Source: CAYYGL01 sp964471235
Lineage (GTDB): Bacteria > Calditrichota > Calditrichia > RBG-13-44-9 > J075
Reading direction: 5' to 3'
Assembly: GCA_964471235.1 (NCBI GenBank)
Contig: CAYYGL010000045.1
Span: forward strand, 1-28,569
DNA: 28,569 bases
Under the pieces are notes generated by a model. The model made no database searches. It had not been told where the DNA came from and saw only the letters and a list, made by a program, of their open reading frames with translations. A program made the position numbers and the translations under genes. Shown here one piece after another: positions 8,714 to 17,273 of this stretch. Position 1 is the first letter of the stretch, and every line of letters starts with the position of its first letter.

Positions 8714-9604
8714 TTATCGTTCCCGCCGGTACTCCTCATACAACAAATGCACAATACCGTCTGCCAGACCAATCTGGGGCACGTAAATTTTATGGATGTC
8801 TGCCCATTTCATAACGGAAAGATAAATGCGGGAAGCGGGAACGATCACATCTGCCCGATCGGGGCGCAAATTCAGCCGGCGAATCCGTTCCTCAAAGCTA
8901 TAGCTGTTTAACATCTTATCGATCTCCCGCAATTGTTTGTAAGGCACCGGCTTTCCCTCCTTTCTGCGGGAAATGCGGAAAATCTTGTTGATATTGCCAC
9001 CGCTTCCAATTGCCGCATCGGGCTTCGGCTCTCCGGTGTATTCATGAATCCAGTGCTTCATCTCTTTCCAGCGCTCATCGGGTACCATGCCTTTTAACAG
9101 GCGTACAGTGCCAATTTTAAAAGAACGGGATACGGTGGATTTGGCGTTATCAAACACTGTCAACTCAGTACTGCCGCCGCCCACATCAATATACAGGTAG
9201 GTTTTCCGGGGGTTCAACTTCCTCTCAAAGTGATTGGCAAAAATGATTTCCGCTTCCTGCTTGCCGTGAATGATCTCCAAATTCAATCCGGCTTCAGCTC
9301 GAATCTGTTCCACAATTTCCTGCCCGTTTTCCACCTCCCGCATGGCAGACGTCGCACAGGCGCGATAGCTCAACGGTTCATAGGCATCAATAAACTGGCG
9401 GTAGGCTCGCATAATGTGAATCAACTTTTCCCGGTTGACATCGCTAATCCGACGCTGCGTAAAGGCATCTTCCCCCAGGCGCAGCGGAAAGCGCATCAGG
9501 GCTTCTTTTTTAAAAAAAGGTTCCTCGCCGTTCTCTCCCTCCAGAACCCGGGTTAACAACAAGCGCATGGCATTCGAGCCGATATCAATTGCGGCAAATT
9601 TCAT
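8714..9604 (-). CDS. ppx: Ppx/GppA-type exopolyphosphatase / pppGpp phosphatase
   Basis: A 296-residue ASKHA-fold protein comprising only the two core Ppx-GppA domains; the C-terminal HD-like region of E. coli Ppx is absent. Visible motifs are AAIDIGSNAMRLL (phosphate 1, residues 4-16), ACATSAMRE (82-90), HGKQEAEIIF with the likely catalytic Glu117, DVGGGSTEL (phosphate 2, 140-148) and IGSGGNINKI (adenosine-type motif). It either removes orthophosphate from polyphosphate ends or hydrolyses pppGpp; the neighbouring ppk favours polyphosphate. Its ATG overlaps the ppk stop by four bases (ATGA), which implies translational coupling. Confidence 0.9.
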   Translation of the reverse strand: MKFAAIDIGSNAMRLLLTRVLEGENGEEPFFKKEALMRFPLRLGEDAFTQRRISDVNREKLIHIMRAYRQFIDAYEPLSYRACATSAMREVENGQEIVEQIRAEAGLNLEIIHGKQEAEIIFANHFERKLNPRKTYLYIDVGGGSTELTVFDNAKSTVSRSFKIGTVRLLKGMVPDERWKEMKHWIHEYTGEPKPDAAIGSGGNINKIFRISRRKEGKPVPYKQLREIDKMLNSYSFEERIRRLNLRPDRADVIVPASRIYLSVMKWADIHKIYVPQIGLADGIVHLLYEEYRRER

Positions 9605-11718
9605 GAGGCAGCCTGCCCTTCGGTTTTAAGGATTGAAAGCGTTTTCGGAGCGGATGGGGCGGGGATCTGATACTTCCGGAGGAAATAATCATACAACGCA
9701 TCCTGGGAACGCACGGTCGGACCATCTCCCACAGGCACGAACCGGTTGTTCAGCGATTTATTGAGAATCCGTGCCTTGGTGTTATCCTGCCATTGAATTT
9801 CCATAAAATTCTTAAGTTCCTCACGAATGCCGGGGTCGGTAATTTCCCAGGCAACCTCCACCCGCTTATCCAGGTTGCGGGGCATCCAGTCCGCAGAAGC
9901 GAGAAAAATTTTCTCCTTACCCCCGGCGCCGAAAATTAAAATACGGGAGTGTTCCAGATACTTATCCACCACTCCCCGCGCTTCAATGTTCTCACTGAGT
10001 CCCTTCACCCCGGCAACCAGGGAAAACATTCCCCGAACCATCAAGCGAATCGGCACCCCGGCCTGGCTGGCTTTGTACAATTTTTTGATCAAGCGGGGGT
10101 CGGTCAAATTGTTCAATTTTAAAAAAATATATGCCGGTTTCCCTCTCCGGGCATTTGCTATCTCATCATTGATCAAACGATTCAATTTTCGACGCATATC
10201 GAACGGAGATACCAACAAGTGCCGGTAGATATCCCGCTGGTAAGATTTCTCGATAAACTTAAACACCTGTTGCACTTCTTTGGTAATGCGCTTATCGCTG
10301 GTAAAGAAACCGTGGTCGCTGTAAACTTTTGCGGTATCTTCGTTAAAATTTCCGGTACCCAGGTGAGCAAATAAAAGCGTCTTGTTTTTTTGTTTCCGGG
10401 TTACCAATATCAGCTTGGCGTGAATTTTCAACCCCGGAATGCCATGCTGCACCTGCACCCCCTCTTCCCGCAGCCGGTGTATCCAGCGGATGTTGGCTTC
10501 TTCATCAAAGCGGGCTTGCAGTTCAATCACCACCTTCACTTTTTTGCCGTTTTTTGCGGCATTAATCAAGGCATTGATCACCCTTGATTTTTCCGCCACC
10601 CGGTAGAGGGTGATATGAATGGCGGTCACCTTCGGATCGATGGCGGCTTCCCGCAAAAAATCCAGCACATAATCAAACGATTGATAGGGGTAGTTGAGCA
10701 GGATATCCTTTTCCTGGATGATTTTTAGCATCCGGTGATGGGGAGGAATATCCGGATGGGGAAGCGGTTTCCGGGTGGGATAGCCCAGATTTTGGAGTCC
10801 CGTAACCGGGAATTTCATAAAATCTTTAAAATTGTGATAGCGGCTTCCCGGGATAAAACTACTGATGGAACGATCTAATTTCAGTCGTTTGATAAGATAC
10901 TTCAAGAATTCCGGGGGAATCGCCTGGTCGTAAACAAAGCGAACCGGGGTGCCGATTTTTCGCCGGGAAAGGCTTTTGGAAATTTTCAGAACAAAGCTTT
11001 CCGAGACATCATCATCAAGGTCCAATTCGGCATCGCGGGTGAGTTTGATGGTATAGGCTTCATAACGGGTGAATTCAAACATGGAAAAAATATCTTCCAG
11101 GGTATAGCGAATGACGTCATCAAGCAGGATGATGTACTGCTTTTTCCCTTCCCGGGGCAGGATGATGAACCGGGGGAGCAGATCGGTGGGCACTTCGATC
11201 AAAGCGTATTTGGGTTTCGATGCCGGGCTCTCGGAACGCAACGCAACCGCCAGGTAAATTGCATGGTCTTTTAACACAGGCGCCTGCTCGGTTTGATCGA
11301 TCATGATGGGGATCAGGATGGGCCGCACTTTCTCCCGGAAAAAATCTTTCACAAAAATGCCCTGAGACGGGGTCAATTGTTTTTCGTTGATGATATAAAT
11401 TTGATGGGTTTCCAGTTCTTTTAAAATATCATGGTAAATTTTTTCAAATTCGATCTGCTGTTTGATAACCGTTTTTTCAATCTGCTTCAGTACACTCCGT
11501 GGGTCCACCCCGATGATTTGCACCGCTTTTTTCCCTAACTTCGCCAGCCGGTTCAGGGTAGCCACCCGCACCCGAAAAAATTCATCCAGGTTGGAAGAAA
11601 AAATTCCCAGAAACTTGATCCGCTCGGTCAACGGCACGGTCGGGTTGCCGGCTTCCTGCAGCACCCGGGCGTTAAAGGAGAGCCAACTGATCTCTTTGTT
11701 GCGTAATTCTGCTTTCAT
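9601..11718 (-). CDS. ppk1: polyphosphate kinase 1
   Basis: A 705-residue PPK1, which reversibly polymerises the ATP gamma-phosphate into polyphosphate. Domain order N, H, C1, C2 is complete. The N domain begins KEISWLSFNARVLQEA, followed by SSNLDEFFRVRV. The catalytic part has PGLKIHAKLILV with His433, equivalent to the autophosphorylated E. coli His435, and AHLGTGNFNEDTAKVYSDHG with His452 (E. coli His454). The C-terminal part holds MVRGMFSL and SADWMPRNLDKRVEVAW. The ATG at 11716-11718 is preferred because AAGGA lies 5 bases upstream and the protein then starts like other PPK1s. It is coupled to the downstream ppx by a 4-base overlap. The upstream 446-bp gap contains a MITE. Confidence 0.97.
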   Translation of the reverse strand: MKAELRNKEISWLSFNARVLQEAGNPTVPLTERIKFLGIFSSNLDEFFRVRVATLNRLAKLGKKAVQIIGVDPRSVLKQIEKTVIKQQIEFEKIYHDILKELETHQIYIINEKQLTPSQGIFVKDFFREKVRPILIPIMIDQTEQAPVLKDHAIYLAVALRSESPASKPKYALIEVPTDLLPRFIILPREGKKQYIILLDDVIRYTLEDIFSMFEFTRYEAYTIKLTRDAELDLDDDVSESFVLKISKSLSRRKIGTPVRFVYDQAIPPEFLKYLIKRLKLDRSISSFIPGSRYHNFKDFMKFPVTGLQNLGYPTRKPLPHPDIPPHHRMLKIIQEKDILLNYPYQSFDYVLDFLREAAIDPKVTAIHITLYRVAEKSRVINALINAAKNGKKVKVVIELQARFDEEANIRWIHRLREEGVQVQHGIPGLKIHAKLILVTRKQKNKTLLFAHLGTGNFNEDTAKVYSDHGFFTSDKRITKEVQQVFKFIEKSYQRDIYRHLLVSPFDMRRKLNRLINDEIANARRGKPAYIFLKLNNLTDPRLIKKLYKASQAGVPIRLMVRGMFSLVAGVKGLSENIEARGVVDKYLEHSRILIFGAGGKEKIFLASADWMPRNLDKRVEVAWEITDPGIREELKNFMEIQWQDNTKARILNKSLNNRFVPVGDGPTVRSQDALYDYFLRKYQIPAPSAPKTLSILKTEGQAAS

Positions 11719-12164
11719 GTGTCCTTCGTTATGTTTCGTTAGTTCGGAACCGCTTAGCGCTCTGAAAAATAGTTGCACGAAAATCAAACAAGCTCAAACA
11801 CACTCCCCGAATCCCCCTCCTTTTACACAAGAGGCGGATTCTCCCGGCACAAAGTGCTCCCTTCGGGAAAGAAATGGCTTTGCCGTGGGGGAAGAGGTTC
11901 TTGAACATTGAGAGAACAATACAAACTTTCTTAGGGCGCATGACAAATTGCATGTTAGAAGATTCCTCCAACGGAGCCACTTCATGGTGACGTCGTCATT
12001 GGGGCAGGAATCCCCTAATCTTTTTTGAATTGTGCAATTTGTCATGCGCCCCTTTCTTAACGCACCAGGGTGTTATTTTAATTCTAATTATCCCGGGGAA
12101 AAGGCAGGCAAAAGAGATGAACATCAGGTTGCGTAACGAATAATCAGGGAATCGCATCACCCCC
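11719..12164. other. sixA-ppk spacer with hairpin and MITE
   Basis: A 446-base gap inside an otherwise compact minus-strand cluster. Besides the MITE it holds an imperfect hairpin at 11809-11841 (GAATCC/GGATTC with inner CCTC/GAGG). No U-tract directly follows that hairpin. No reading frame here resembles a gene. The gap may carry a separate ppk promoter. Confidence 0.5.
11926..12059. mobile_element. 118-bp MITE with perfect 19-bp TIRs and 8-bp target duplication
   Basis: Left arm GGGCGCATGACAAATTGCA at 11934-11952; its exact reverse complement TGCAATTTGTCATGCGCCC at 12033-12051. The element (11934-12051) is flanked by identical CTTTCTTA at 11926-11933 and 12052-12059. It has no coding capacity. 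This architecture is diagnostic of a non-autonomous DNA transposon. An 8-bp duplication and a GGG-type terminus are compatible with an IS1595/ISXO2-like transposase, but no such gene lies in the window, so the parent family is inference. Confidence 0.93.
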
Positions 12165-12917
12165 TCACCCATTTCCTTTCCCCTTTGCCTTTTTACTTTT
12201 TCCTTTTGCCCTTTTCCTTTTCCCTCGCTTAGCCGTTTGGTTGGCATGATGCGCCTCCAGGCGGGCAAGGAATTTTCCCGTCAGTCTCCGGGCGGTTTTT
12301 TCGATACGTTTTGCCATCCGTTTGCTAATCTCCGGATCGGCATCGGAGAAGATCTTCTGAAGCTGGTTCCGAATGCTGTCTGTCAGGTGACTCTCCAGGT
12401 AAACCCGTTCTTTTTCCGCTTTCCGGGGATAGTCAAAATACACCACCATCCCCCTCCCTTTACTCACCTTGTTCCAGGTGCGATTGCGCAGGTGGAAACC
12501 CACTACGGCACAGGTGGGCATGGGACCGGCAAATGTTCGCTGCAAAAAGCAGGCAAATTCGGCAATGGTCGGGTTGTGCCCAAACAGCATCGCCGAATCG
12601 TATTGGTCATCCAGGCTGTGGAGCACCGTGAGCATGGGGTTGTCGTTCTCTCCGCCGGAGAAGTCGTAAATCGATTCATGGATAGAAATCCGGTCTTCGG
12701 GATAGCCGAGCACCCGGGCGAAAATCCGGGCAGTTTCCAATGCCCGTACCGCAGGACTGGAAACCAACACCGCCGGGGAAAACCCGCTTGCCTTCAGATT
12801 TTCGGCAATTTGCCGGGCATCTTTTTTTCCCCGCTTGCTTAACGGTCGTTCAAAATCGGAATCATAGCCTTCCGGCGCTTCCGCTTTGGCGTGCCGCACT
12901 AAATACAATTCTTTCAT
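12165..12917 (-). CDS. sixA: SixA-type phosphohistidine phosphatase with basic tail
   Basis: A 250-residue histidine phosphatase (2H-phosphatase) superfamily member. LYLVRHAKAE places the catalytic His at residue 9 after Arg8; LVSSPAVRALETA supplies the second Arg, and FGHNPTI supplies the second catalytic His114. SixA removes phosphate from phosphohistidine. Typical SixA is about 160 residues. Here an extra helical segment (about 165-225) and a tail with 12 Lys/Arg in the last 21 residues (KRGKRKRAKGKSKK...) are added. The ATG has AGGA 7 bases upstream. It lies 31 bases after the ParA-type gene and before ppk, suggesting work on PPK1 phosphohistidine or polyphosphate binding by the tail; both are inference. 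Confidence 0.88.
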   Translation of the reverse strand: MKELYLVRHAKAEAPEGYDSDFERPLSKRGKKDARQIAENLKASGFSPAVLVSSPAVRALETARIFARVLGYPEDRISIHESIYDFSGGENDNPMLTVLHSLDDQYDSAMLFGHNPTIAEFACFLQRTFAGPMPTCAVVGFHLRNRTWNKVSKGRGMVVYFDYPRKAEKERVYLESHLTDSIRNQLQKIFSDADPEISKRMAKRIEKTARRLTGKFLARLEAHHANQTAKRGKRKRAKGKSKKAKGKGNG

Positions 12918-12948
12918 GAGGTTATCCTATGATTTTGAAATGATACTG

Positions 12949-13689
12949 CTATAAAAGTTCCCGCTGCAACAATTCTCCCCACAACTCCCGGTATGCCCGG
13001 CCGGAAGGAGAGTCGGGAGCAAACTCCGGCAGGGGCATCCGTTTTACGGTCATTTGCTCAACCCGATGGTCATAAGGGATATACGTTTCCAGTTGATGAT
13101 GCGGTTGCCGGGAAAATTGCGCCATAATTTTTAACTGCATCGTTTTGGTGTTCTCTACCATGGTAAAAAAAACCGCCACCTTTCGTTTATCATAGCCTTT
13201 ATTCTGAAAGAACCCCAGCAATTGCAGATAACTGCGAATGGATAGCAACGTGGGGGCTAATGGCGTCAATACCATATCGGCGGCGTTGAAAATGTTTTCT
13301 GCCAATAAAGACATAGTTGCCGGGCTGTCAATAAAAATAAAATCATACGGTGAATTCAATGATGTTAAGATTTTATCAAGTTTCTGTTTCGAGTATTGTT
13401 TCAGGAAAATCGGGAGATGGCGAAATGAGAGCGCCGCCGGTAATATATCCAGATTCTCATAATCGGTTGCTTTGATATTCTTTTCCCAGGCTTTTTTACC
13501 CTTAACCAGCCCCTTTGCCCCGGATTTGAATTTCGGCTTGACCCGGAAGTAAAAACTTGCCGATGCCTGCGGGTCCAGGTCGCACAGCAGGGTGCGATGA
13601 CCTGCACGGGCACTCAGGTATGCCAGGTTGACTGCTGTGGTGGTTTTTCCCACCCCCCCTTTGTTGTGGTAAATCGCTATTTTTTTCAC
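12949..13689 (-). CDS. orphan ParA/MinD-type ATPase
   Basis: A 246-residue deviant-Walker ATPase. KGGVGKTT (residues 10-17) with the signature Lys is followed by LCDLDPQASAS and FIFIDSPATMSLLAENIF (Walker B region), then VLTPLAPTLLSIRSYLQLL. There is no N-terminal helix-turn-helix, so it resembles type Ib/McdA-like ATPases that bind DNA non-specifically and move cargo over the nucleoid. The start is GTG at 13687-13689, preceded by AGGTG with 7-base spacing; a frame extending 22 codons upstream has no comparable site. No ParB gene is nearby. Its neighbours are the CHAD protein and SixA/PPK1, suggesting a role with polyphosphate bodies rather than chromosome or plasmid partition. Confidence 0.88.
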   Translation of the reverse strand: MKKIAIYHNKGGVGKTTTAVNLAYLSARAGHRTLLCDLDPQASASFYFRVKPKFKSGAKGLVKGKKAWEKNIKATDYENLDILPAALSFRHLPIFLKQYSKQKLDKILTSLNSPYDFIFIDSPATMSLLAENIFNAADMVLTPLAPTLLSIRSYLQLLGFFQNKGYDKRKVAVFFTMVENTKTMQLKIMAQFSRQPHHQLETYIPYDHRVEQMTVKRMPLPEFAPDSPSGRAYRELWGELLQRELL

Positions 13690-13787
13690 TGTTTTACACC
13701 TGCATGTTGTTTTCGACAGATATTGCCCCGGCCTTATCTCTTTCTCAATTCCCAATCCCCAAAATACAAACTGCCCTCCACCGGGCT

Positions 13788-15383
13788 TCAGGAAAATAAT
13801 TGTTGATACAGTTTCCGATTTTGTGCTGAAACAAAATGTGTGAAAACCGCTTCATAATGATTCTTTGTGGATTGTTTCTCCGCCGTTAAAAACCCGATTA
13901 AACACCCGATTGACAGGAGGGTTTTGTTATCCCGGCTGTTATGAACCGGGTATATCCCACCAAACTGTTCCAACATTTCTATCTGAATGCACAAATCCTG
14001 GAAATGCCCCAGATGGTCCTGCAATCTTTTAAGCTGTTTTATCAGGCGTGTCATGGCCTCAGCTGGGTATAAGCTGGCAAAAAATTCCAGCAAATACCGC
14101 AGCTTTTTACACTTTATCCGCAGTTGATGAAACTCGTCATCTGGGGTATCGGCATGGATGTGCTTACCTGCTTTCACAATTTGATGATATCGTTTCAGGA
14201 TATGTCGAGCGGCAAAGGGTTTTACAGCAGTGTGAGCTTCGGACAAGGACTCACCTTCTTCGGAACGGGTTAAGAACGCCTCCCATTCCAGGATTAGCTT
14301 TTGATACCGCTCTTCCTGCAACTTATCCTTCACGTACGAATGGGCTAACTTTCTTTCCTCGCGAATGTGATCGAAAAGCGGATCAATATGGGCGAGGAAT
14401 TCATTCGGCAGCATTGCCCGAATTTGAGGCTCCCGCAACAGGTAGACATCCAGATCCCGTAGAGAATTGGAGATTTTAGCCAACCGGGTAAATTCCTTCC
14501 GAAAATGTTCGATTTTTTCAGCCGGGAACACATTTCTCATCAATGAGAATGCGGATCGGGTGCGGCGGATGGCGACCCGGAAATCGTGTAAGAATTCGGT
14601 GTCAATACCCCGGAGGATACCGTCTTCATTTCGCTTAATAACCGAAAGCAAAAACAGCAGCAGTTCCCTCAGGGCGGCTTCTGTCGGCATCTCCGCTTGT
14701 AAAGCAACATTTATTTTAGCGGAATAATCCCCCGGGGTTCTACCGAGTTTTTGTAAGGCATATTCCCAATTGGGAACGGATTCCCGGTTAAAGCCGCGGG
14801 AAGTGAGGCGGGAGAGTGCTTTTTCAAACTCCTGTTCGTAGCCGCGCAGGGATTGAAGTCGCAGCACCCGGCGTACCGGATTCGCGGTTTCCCCGGGGAG
14901 ATAAATTTGTTCGATAAACAGCCGAACTACCGTTTTTTGATCCCGATTCAAGAGCTTCAGCGGCTGACGGTGCAGGGAAAACTCTACCACCGGAAGCAGC
15001 GCTCTCATTTCAATCACCGGCGTTAGAAAATCCTGCCAACGTTGCTGTGGGAATTCCCGAGCGAACTTCGGCGGAGTTGATAGAGGTGCCGTAAGCCGAA
15101 TAGTCTGGTCCTGTTGCGATTGAATATACAACTGCTCACGGTCACTGAACATTACAACGGATCGGCGATATAGACGCCAATCAAAGGTGTCGTAATAGGT
15201 TAGATGGCTTTGAATGACCGGGTGCATTTCCAACCGGAACTCTGTTCCCAAAAGAGTCGGAAGGGCATCTTCATCCAGGGTATCGGGAAAAAGGAGCAGG
15301 ATTTCGCTACGATCTTGTAATGGCATAACATTAAAATATAACCCTTTTGCAGACGAGTCGCAACCCATCAAGTACAGGCACAT
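13788..15383 (-). CDS. CYTH-CHAD domain protein
   Basis: A protein of up to 531 residues. The N-terminal half is a divergent CYTH-like (triphosphate tunnel) domain recognised by LTYYDTFDWRLYRRSVVM and paired RLFIEQIYLP / RRVLRLQSLRGYEQEFEKAL strands. Several usual tunnel Glu/Lys/Arg residues look absent, so catalysis is doubtful. The C-terminal CHAD domain (from about 230) has FLHDFRVAIRRTRSAFSL, LRDLDVYLL and FHQLRIKCKKLRYLLEFF, the His/Arg/Lys-rich helices that bind polyphosphate. CHAD proteins are known to localise to polyphosphate granules. The first ATG has GGGAG 8 bases upstream; an alternative ATG at 15326 would remove 19 residues. It begins 27 bases after the btuC stop. Confidence 0.88.
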   Translation of the reverse strand: MCLYLMGCDSSAKGLYFNVMPLQDRSEILLLFPDTLDEDALPTLLGTEFRLEMHPVIQSHLTYYDTFDWRLYRRSVVMFSDREQLYIQSQQDQTIRLTAPLSTPPKFAREFPQQRWQDFLTPVIEMRALLPVVEFSLHRQPLKLLNRDQKTVVRLFIEQIYLPGETANPVRRVLRLQSLRGYEQEFEKALSRLTSRGFNRESVPNWEYALQKLGRTPGDYSAKINVALQAEMPTEAALRELLLFLLSVIKRNEDGILRGIDTEFLHDFRVAIRRTRSAFSLMRNVFPAEKIEHFRKEFTRLAKISNSLRDLDVYLLREPQIRAMLPNEFLAHIDPLFDHIREERKLAHSYVKDKLQEERYQKLILEWEAFLTRSEEGESLSEAHTAVKPFAARHILKRYHQIVKAGKHIHADTPDDEFHQLRIKCKKLRYLLEFFASLYPAEAMTRLIKQLKRLQDHLGHFQDLCIQIEMLEQFGGIYPVHNSRDNKTLLSIGCLIGFLTAEKQSTKNHYEAVFTHFVSAQNRKLYQQLFS

Positions 15384-15410
15384 TCGGTGTCTCCCGGTAT
15401 CCCAATCTTC

Positions 15411-16421
15411 TTATCCCCGATCTCTCCCTCGCCTTCCTCTCTTCCCTGCCAGCAGCCACAGGAAGAAAGGGCCCCCCAGCAGGGTGGTGATGATCCCCAC
15501 CGGAAGGTCGATAGGGGATAAAATGGTACGAGCCATCGTATCTGCCAGGGCTAAAAAACCACCTCCGAAAAATAAAGATGCCGGAATCAGGTAGCGATGG
15601 TCCGGTCCCCCTGCCAGGCGCAGCAGATGGGGCACAATTAACCCGATGAAGCCAATCGGTCCGCTGAGGGCAACGACCGTACCGGTGATCAGGGATGCCA
15701 ACAAAAGAGCAATTTTTTGCACCCGGGGCACATTCACCCCTTTGCTCATGGCAATTTCCTCGGAGGTGGAGAGCACATTCAAACTGTTGCCCATTCCCCA
15801 AAAGATAAGCGCGATTGCCAGCACCACCGGCAGGCTGCGCCATAAGGTCTGGTATGCCACAATATCCAACCCGCCAATCGTCCAACGGATCATCTGGTGG
15901 GTTTCGGTGAAATCGGACAGGTAGTGGAGAATCAGGATAAACGCGGAGAAAAAGTAGTTCAGGGTAACGCCCGCCAGGATCAGGGTGTAGATGGAGAGGC
16001 GTTGCAGCCGGGTGGCGAGGAAATACACCAGCATAATCGTTAGCAGGCTTCCCAGGAAGGCAGCGAATTGAGTGGCGGAAAATCCCAGGACGGTGAAGGC
16101 AATGCCGGTTTTAATCACTGTTAATGCGCCCAGGGCGCTGCCGCTGGCAACCCCCAGGGTGTACGGTGTGGCTAACGGATTGCGCAGCAGCGCCTGAAAG
16201 ACCACCCCGGCAACGGATAGCGATGCGCCGGTTATTATCGCTAACAGTACCCGGGGCAGGCGGATGCGGAAAAATATCAATCCGGCGGAAGTCTGTTCTC
16301 CCTGCAAGTAGCGCAGTACATCGTGGAATGCCAACGACTGGCTGCCAATCAGCGGTGCCCCGATGAGAACCGCCAGCAGAAACAGAAAGCTGGCAAGCAA
16401 TAGGACATTTTTTTTCTTCAT
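15411..16421 (-). CDS. btuC: BtuC-like FecCD-family ABC permease (cobalamin)
   Basis: A 336-residue polytopic inner-membrane permease with about ten hydrophobic segments. It has the FecCD hallmark GVVFQALLRNPLATPYTLGV and, near the C-terminus, LSGPIGFIGLIVPHLLRLAGGPDHR, which includes the coupling region for the ATPase. It transports B12 (by context) from periplasm to cytoplasm as a dimer with BtuD. The ATG at 16419-16421 is chosen; a GTG directly upstream abuts the GGGGAG sequence and has no spacing. The last gene of the B12 set, separated from btuD by a long inverted repeat and followed after 27 bases by the CHAD gene. Confidence 0.93.
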   Translation of the reverse strand: MKKKNVLLLASFLFLLAVLIGAPLIGSQSLAFHDVLRYLQGEQTSAGLIFFRIRLPRVLLAIITGASLSVAGVVFQALLRNPLATPYTLGVASGSALGALTVIKTGIAFTVLGFSATQFAAFLGSLLTIMLVYFLATRLQRLSIYTLILAGVTLNYFFSAFILILHYLSDFTETHQMIRWTIGGLDIVAYQTLWRSLPVVLAIALIFWGMGNSLNVLSTSEEIAMSKGVNVPRVQKIALLLASLITGTVVALSGPIGFIGLIVPHLLRLAGGPDHRYLIPASLFFGGGFLALADTMARTILSPIDLPVGIITTLLGGPFFLWLLAGKRGRRGRDRG

Positions 16422-16444
16422 CACTCCCCGGGGGTTAGTAGTTA

Positions 16445-16502
16445 AAACGTAAAGCGTGAACCGTGATAAGACTCATCTTTTCACGGTTCACGTGTTACGT
16501 TT
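16445..16502. repeat. 58-bp inverted repeat between btuD and btuC
   Basis: Inner perfect 12-bp arms CGTGAACCGTGA (16455-16466) and TCACGGTTCACG (16481-16492) around a 14-base loop. These are extended by outer 8-bp arms AAACGTAA (16445-16452) and TTACGTTT (16495-16502). In RNA this gives a stem of about 20 pairs with one small interruption. There is no U-tract. It may attenuate or stabilise the transcript between the two genes. Confidence 0.85.
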
Positions 16503-16508
16503 CACGCC

Positions 16509-17273
16509 TCATAGCAGCAGCAACGGTCTGCCGTCTTTCGGATGTGGGATAATTTCCACATCGAGTTCATACACCTGCTTGATAAGCTCCGGTGTGATGA
16601 TGTGCCCCGGTGCACCTTCTGCCACAATAGCGCCATCTTTCATCACCACCAGCCGTTCACAAAAGCGGATTGCCAGGTTCACGTCGTGAGTGACGGTTAC
16701 AATGGTCATCCCTTTTTCCCGGCGCAGGGTTTCCAGAATCCGGTAAAACGTTAGCTGGTGTTTTAAATCCAGCGCGGTGGTGGGTTCATCCAGCAAGAGA
16801 ATGCGGGGTTCCTGCGCCAGGGCAGATGCCAGGATCACCCGCTGCAATTCCCCGCCGCTCAATTCGTGAATCAATCGCTGCCGGAGATGCCACACTTCCG
16901 TGTTTGCCATAGCACTGCGAACCACTTCCCGGTCGTGGGCGCTTTCCCGTTGGAAAGGCGCCAGAAACGGATGCCGTCCCATGCGCACAACTTCTTCGGC
17001 AGAGAAAGAATAGACACTCTCGAAATGCTGGGCGACATACCCGATAATCTTTGCCAGTTCCCGGCGGGAGTAAGCGGCTAATGGTTTTTTTAAAATGTAA
17101 ATTTTACCGGTTTGGGGCGCCAGCAACCCGGCAGCCAGCTTTAACAGGGTTGACTTCCCGGCGCCGTTGGGTCCGATAATCGCCACAAACCCATTGGCAG
17201 GGATGCTCAGGTTGATGTCCCGCAACAACGGCTGTGCCGGATAATCAAAGTTGAGTCGGGAAATTTCAATCAT
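16509..17273 (-). CDS. btuD: BtuD-like ABC transporter ATPase (cobalamin)
   Basis: A 254-residue ABC ATPase of the iron-siderophore/B12 family. Walker A GPNGAGKSTLL, Q-loop GYVAQHFES, signature LSGGELQRV, Walker B RILLLDEPT with the following ALD D-loop, and the switch His in VTVTHDVN are all intact. It powers the BtuC permease. Its ATG overlaps the btuF stop by four bases (ATGA), indicating coupled translation. The riboswitch, btuB-like gene and btuF in the same unit point to cobalamin rather than a siderophore. Confidence 0.94.
   Translation of the reverse strand: MIEISRLNFDYPAQPLLRDINLSIPANGFVAIIGPNGAGKSTLLKLAAGLLAPQTGKIYILKKPLAAYSRRELAKIIGYVAQHFESVYSFSAEEVVRMGRHPFLAPFQRESAHDREVVRSAMANTEVWHLRQRLIHELSGGELQRVILASALAQEPRILLLDEPTTALDLKHQLTFYRILETLRREKGMTIVTVTHDVNLAIRFCERLVVMKDGAIVAEGAPGHIITPELIKQVYELDVEIIPHPKDGRPLLLL

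Noticed and set aside
11809..11841. Terminator between sixA and ppk
   Set aside because: The hairpin is imperfect and not followed by a U-tract on the minus strand.
12949..13689. Plasmid or chromosome partition ParA
   Set aside because: No ParB, parS-like sites, replication gene or other plasmid marker nearby; the neighbours are polyphosphate genes.
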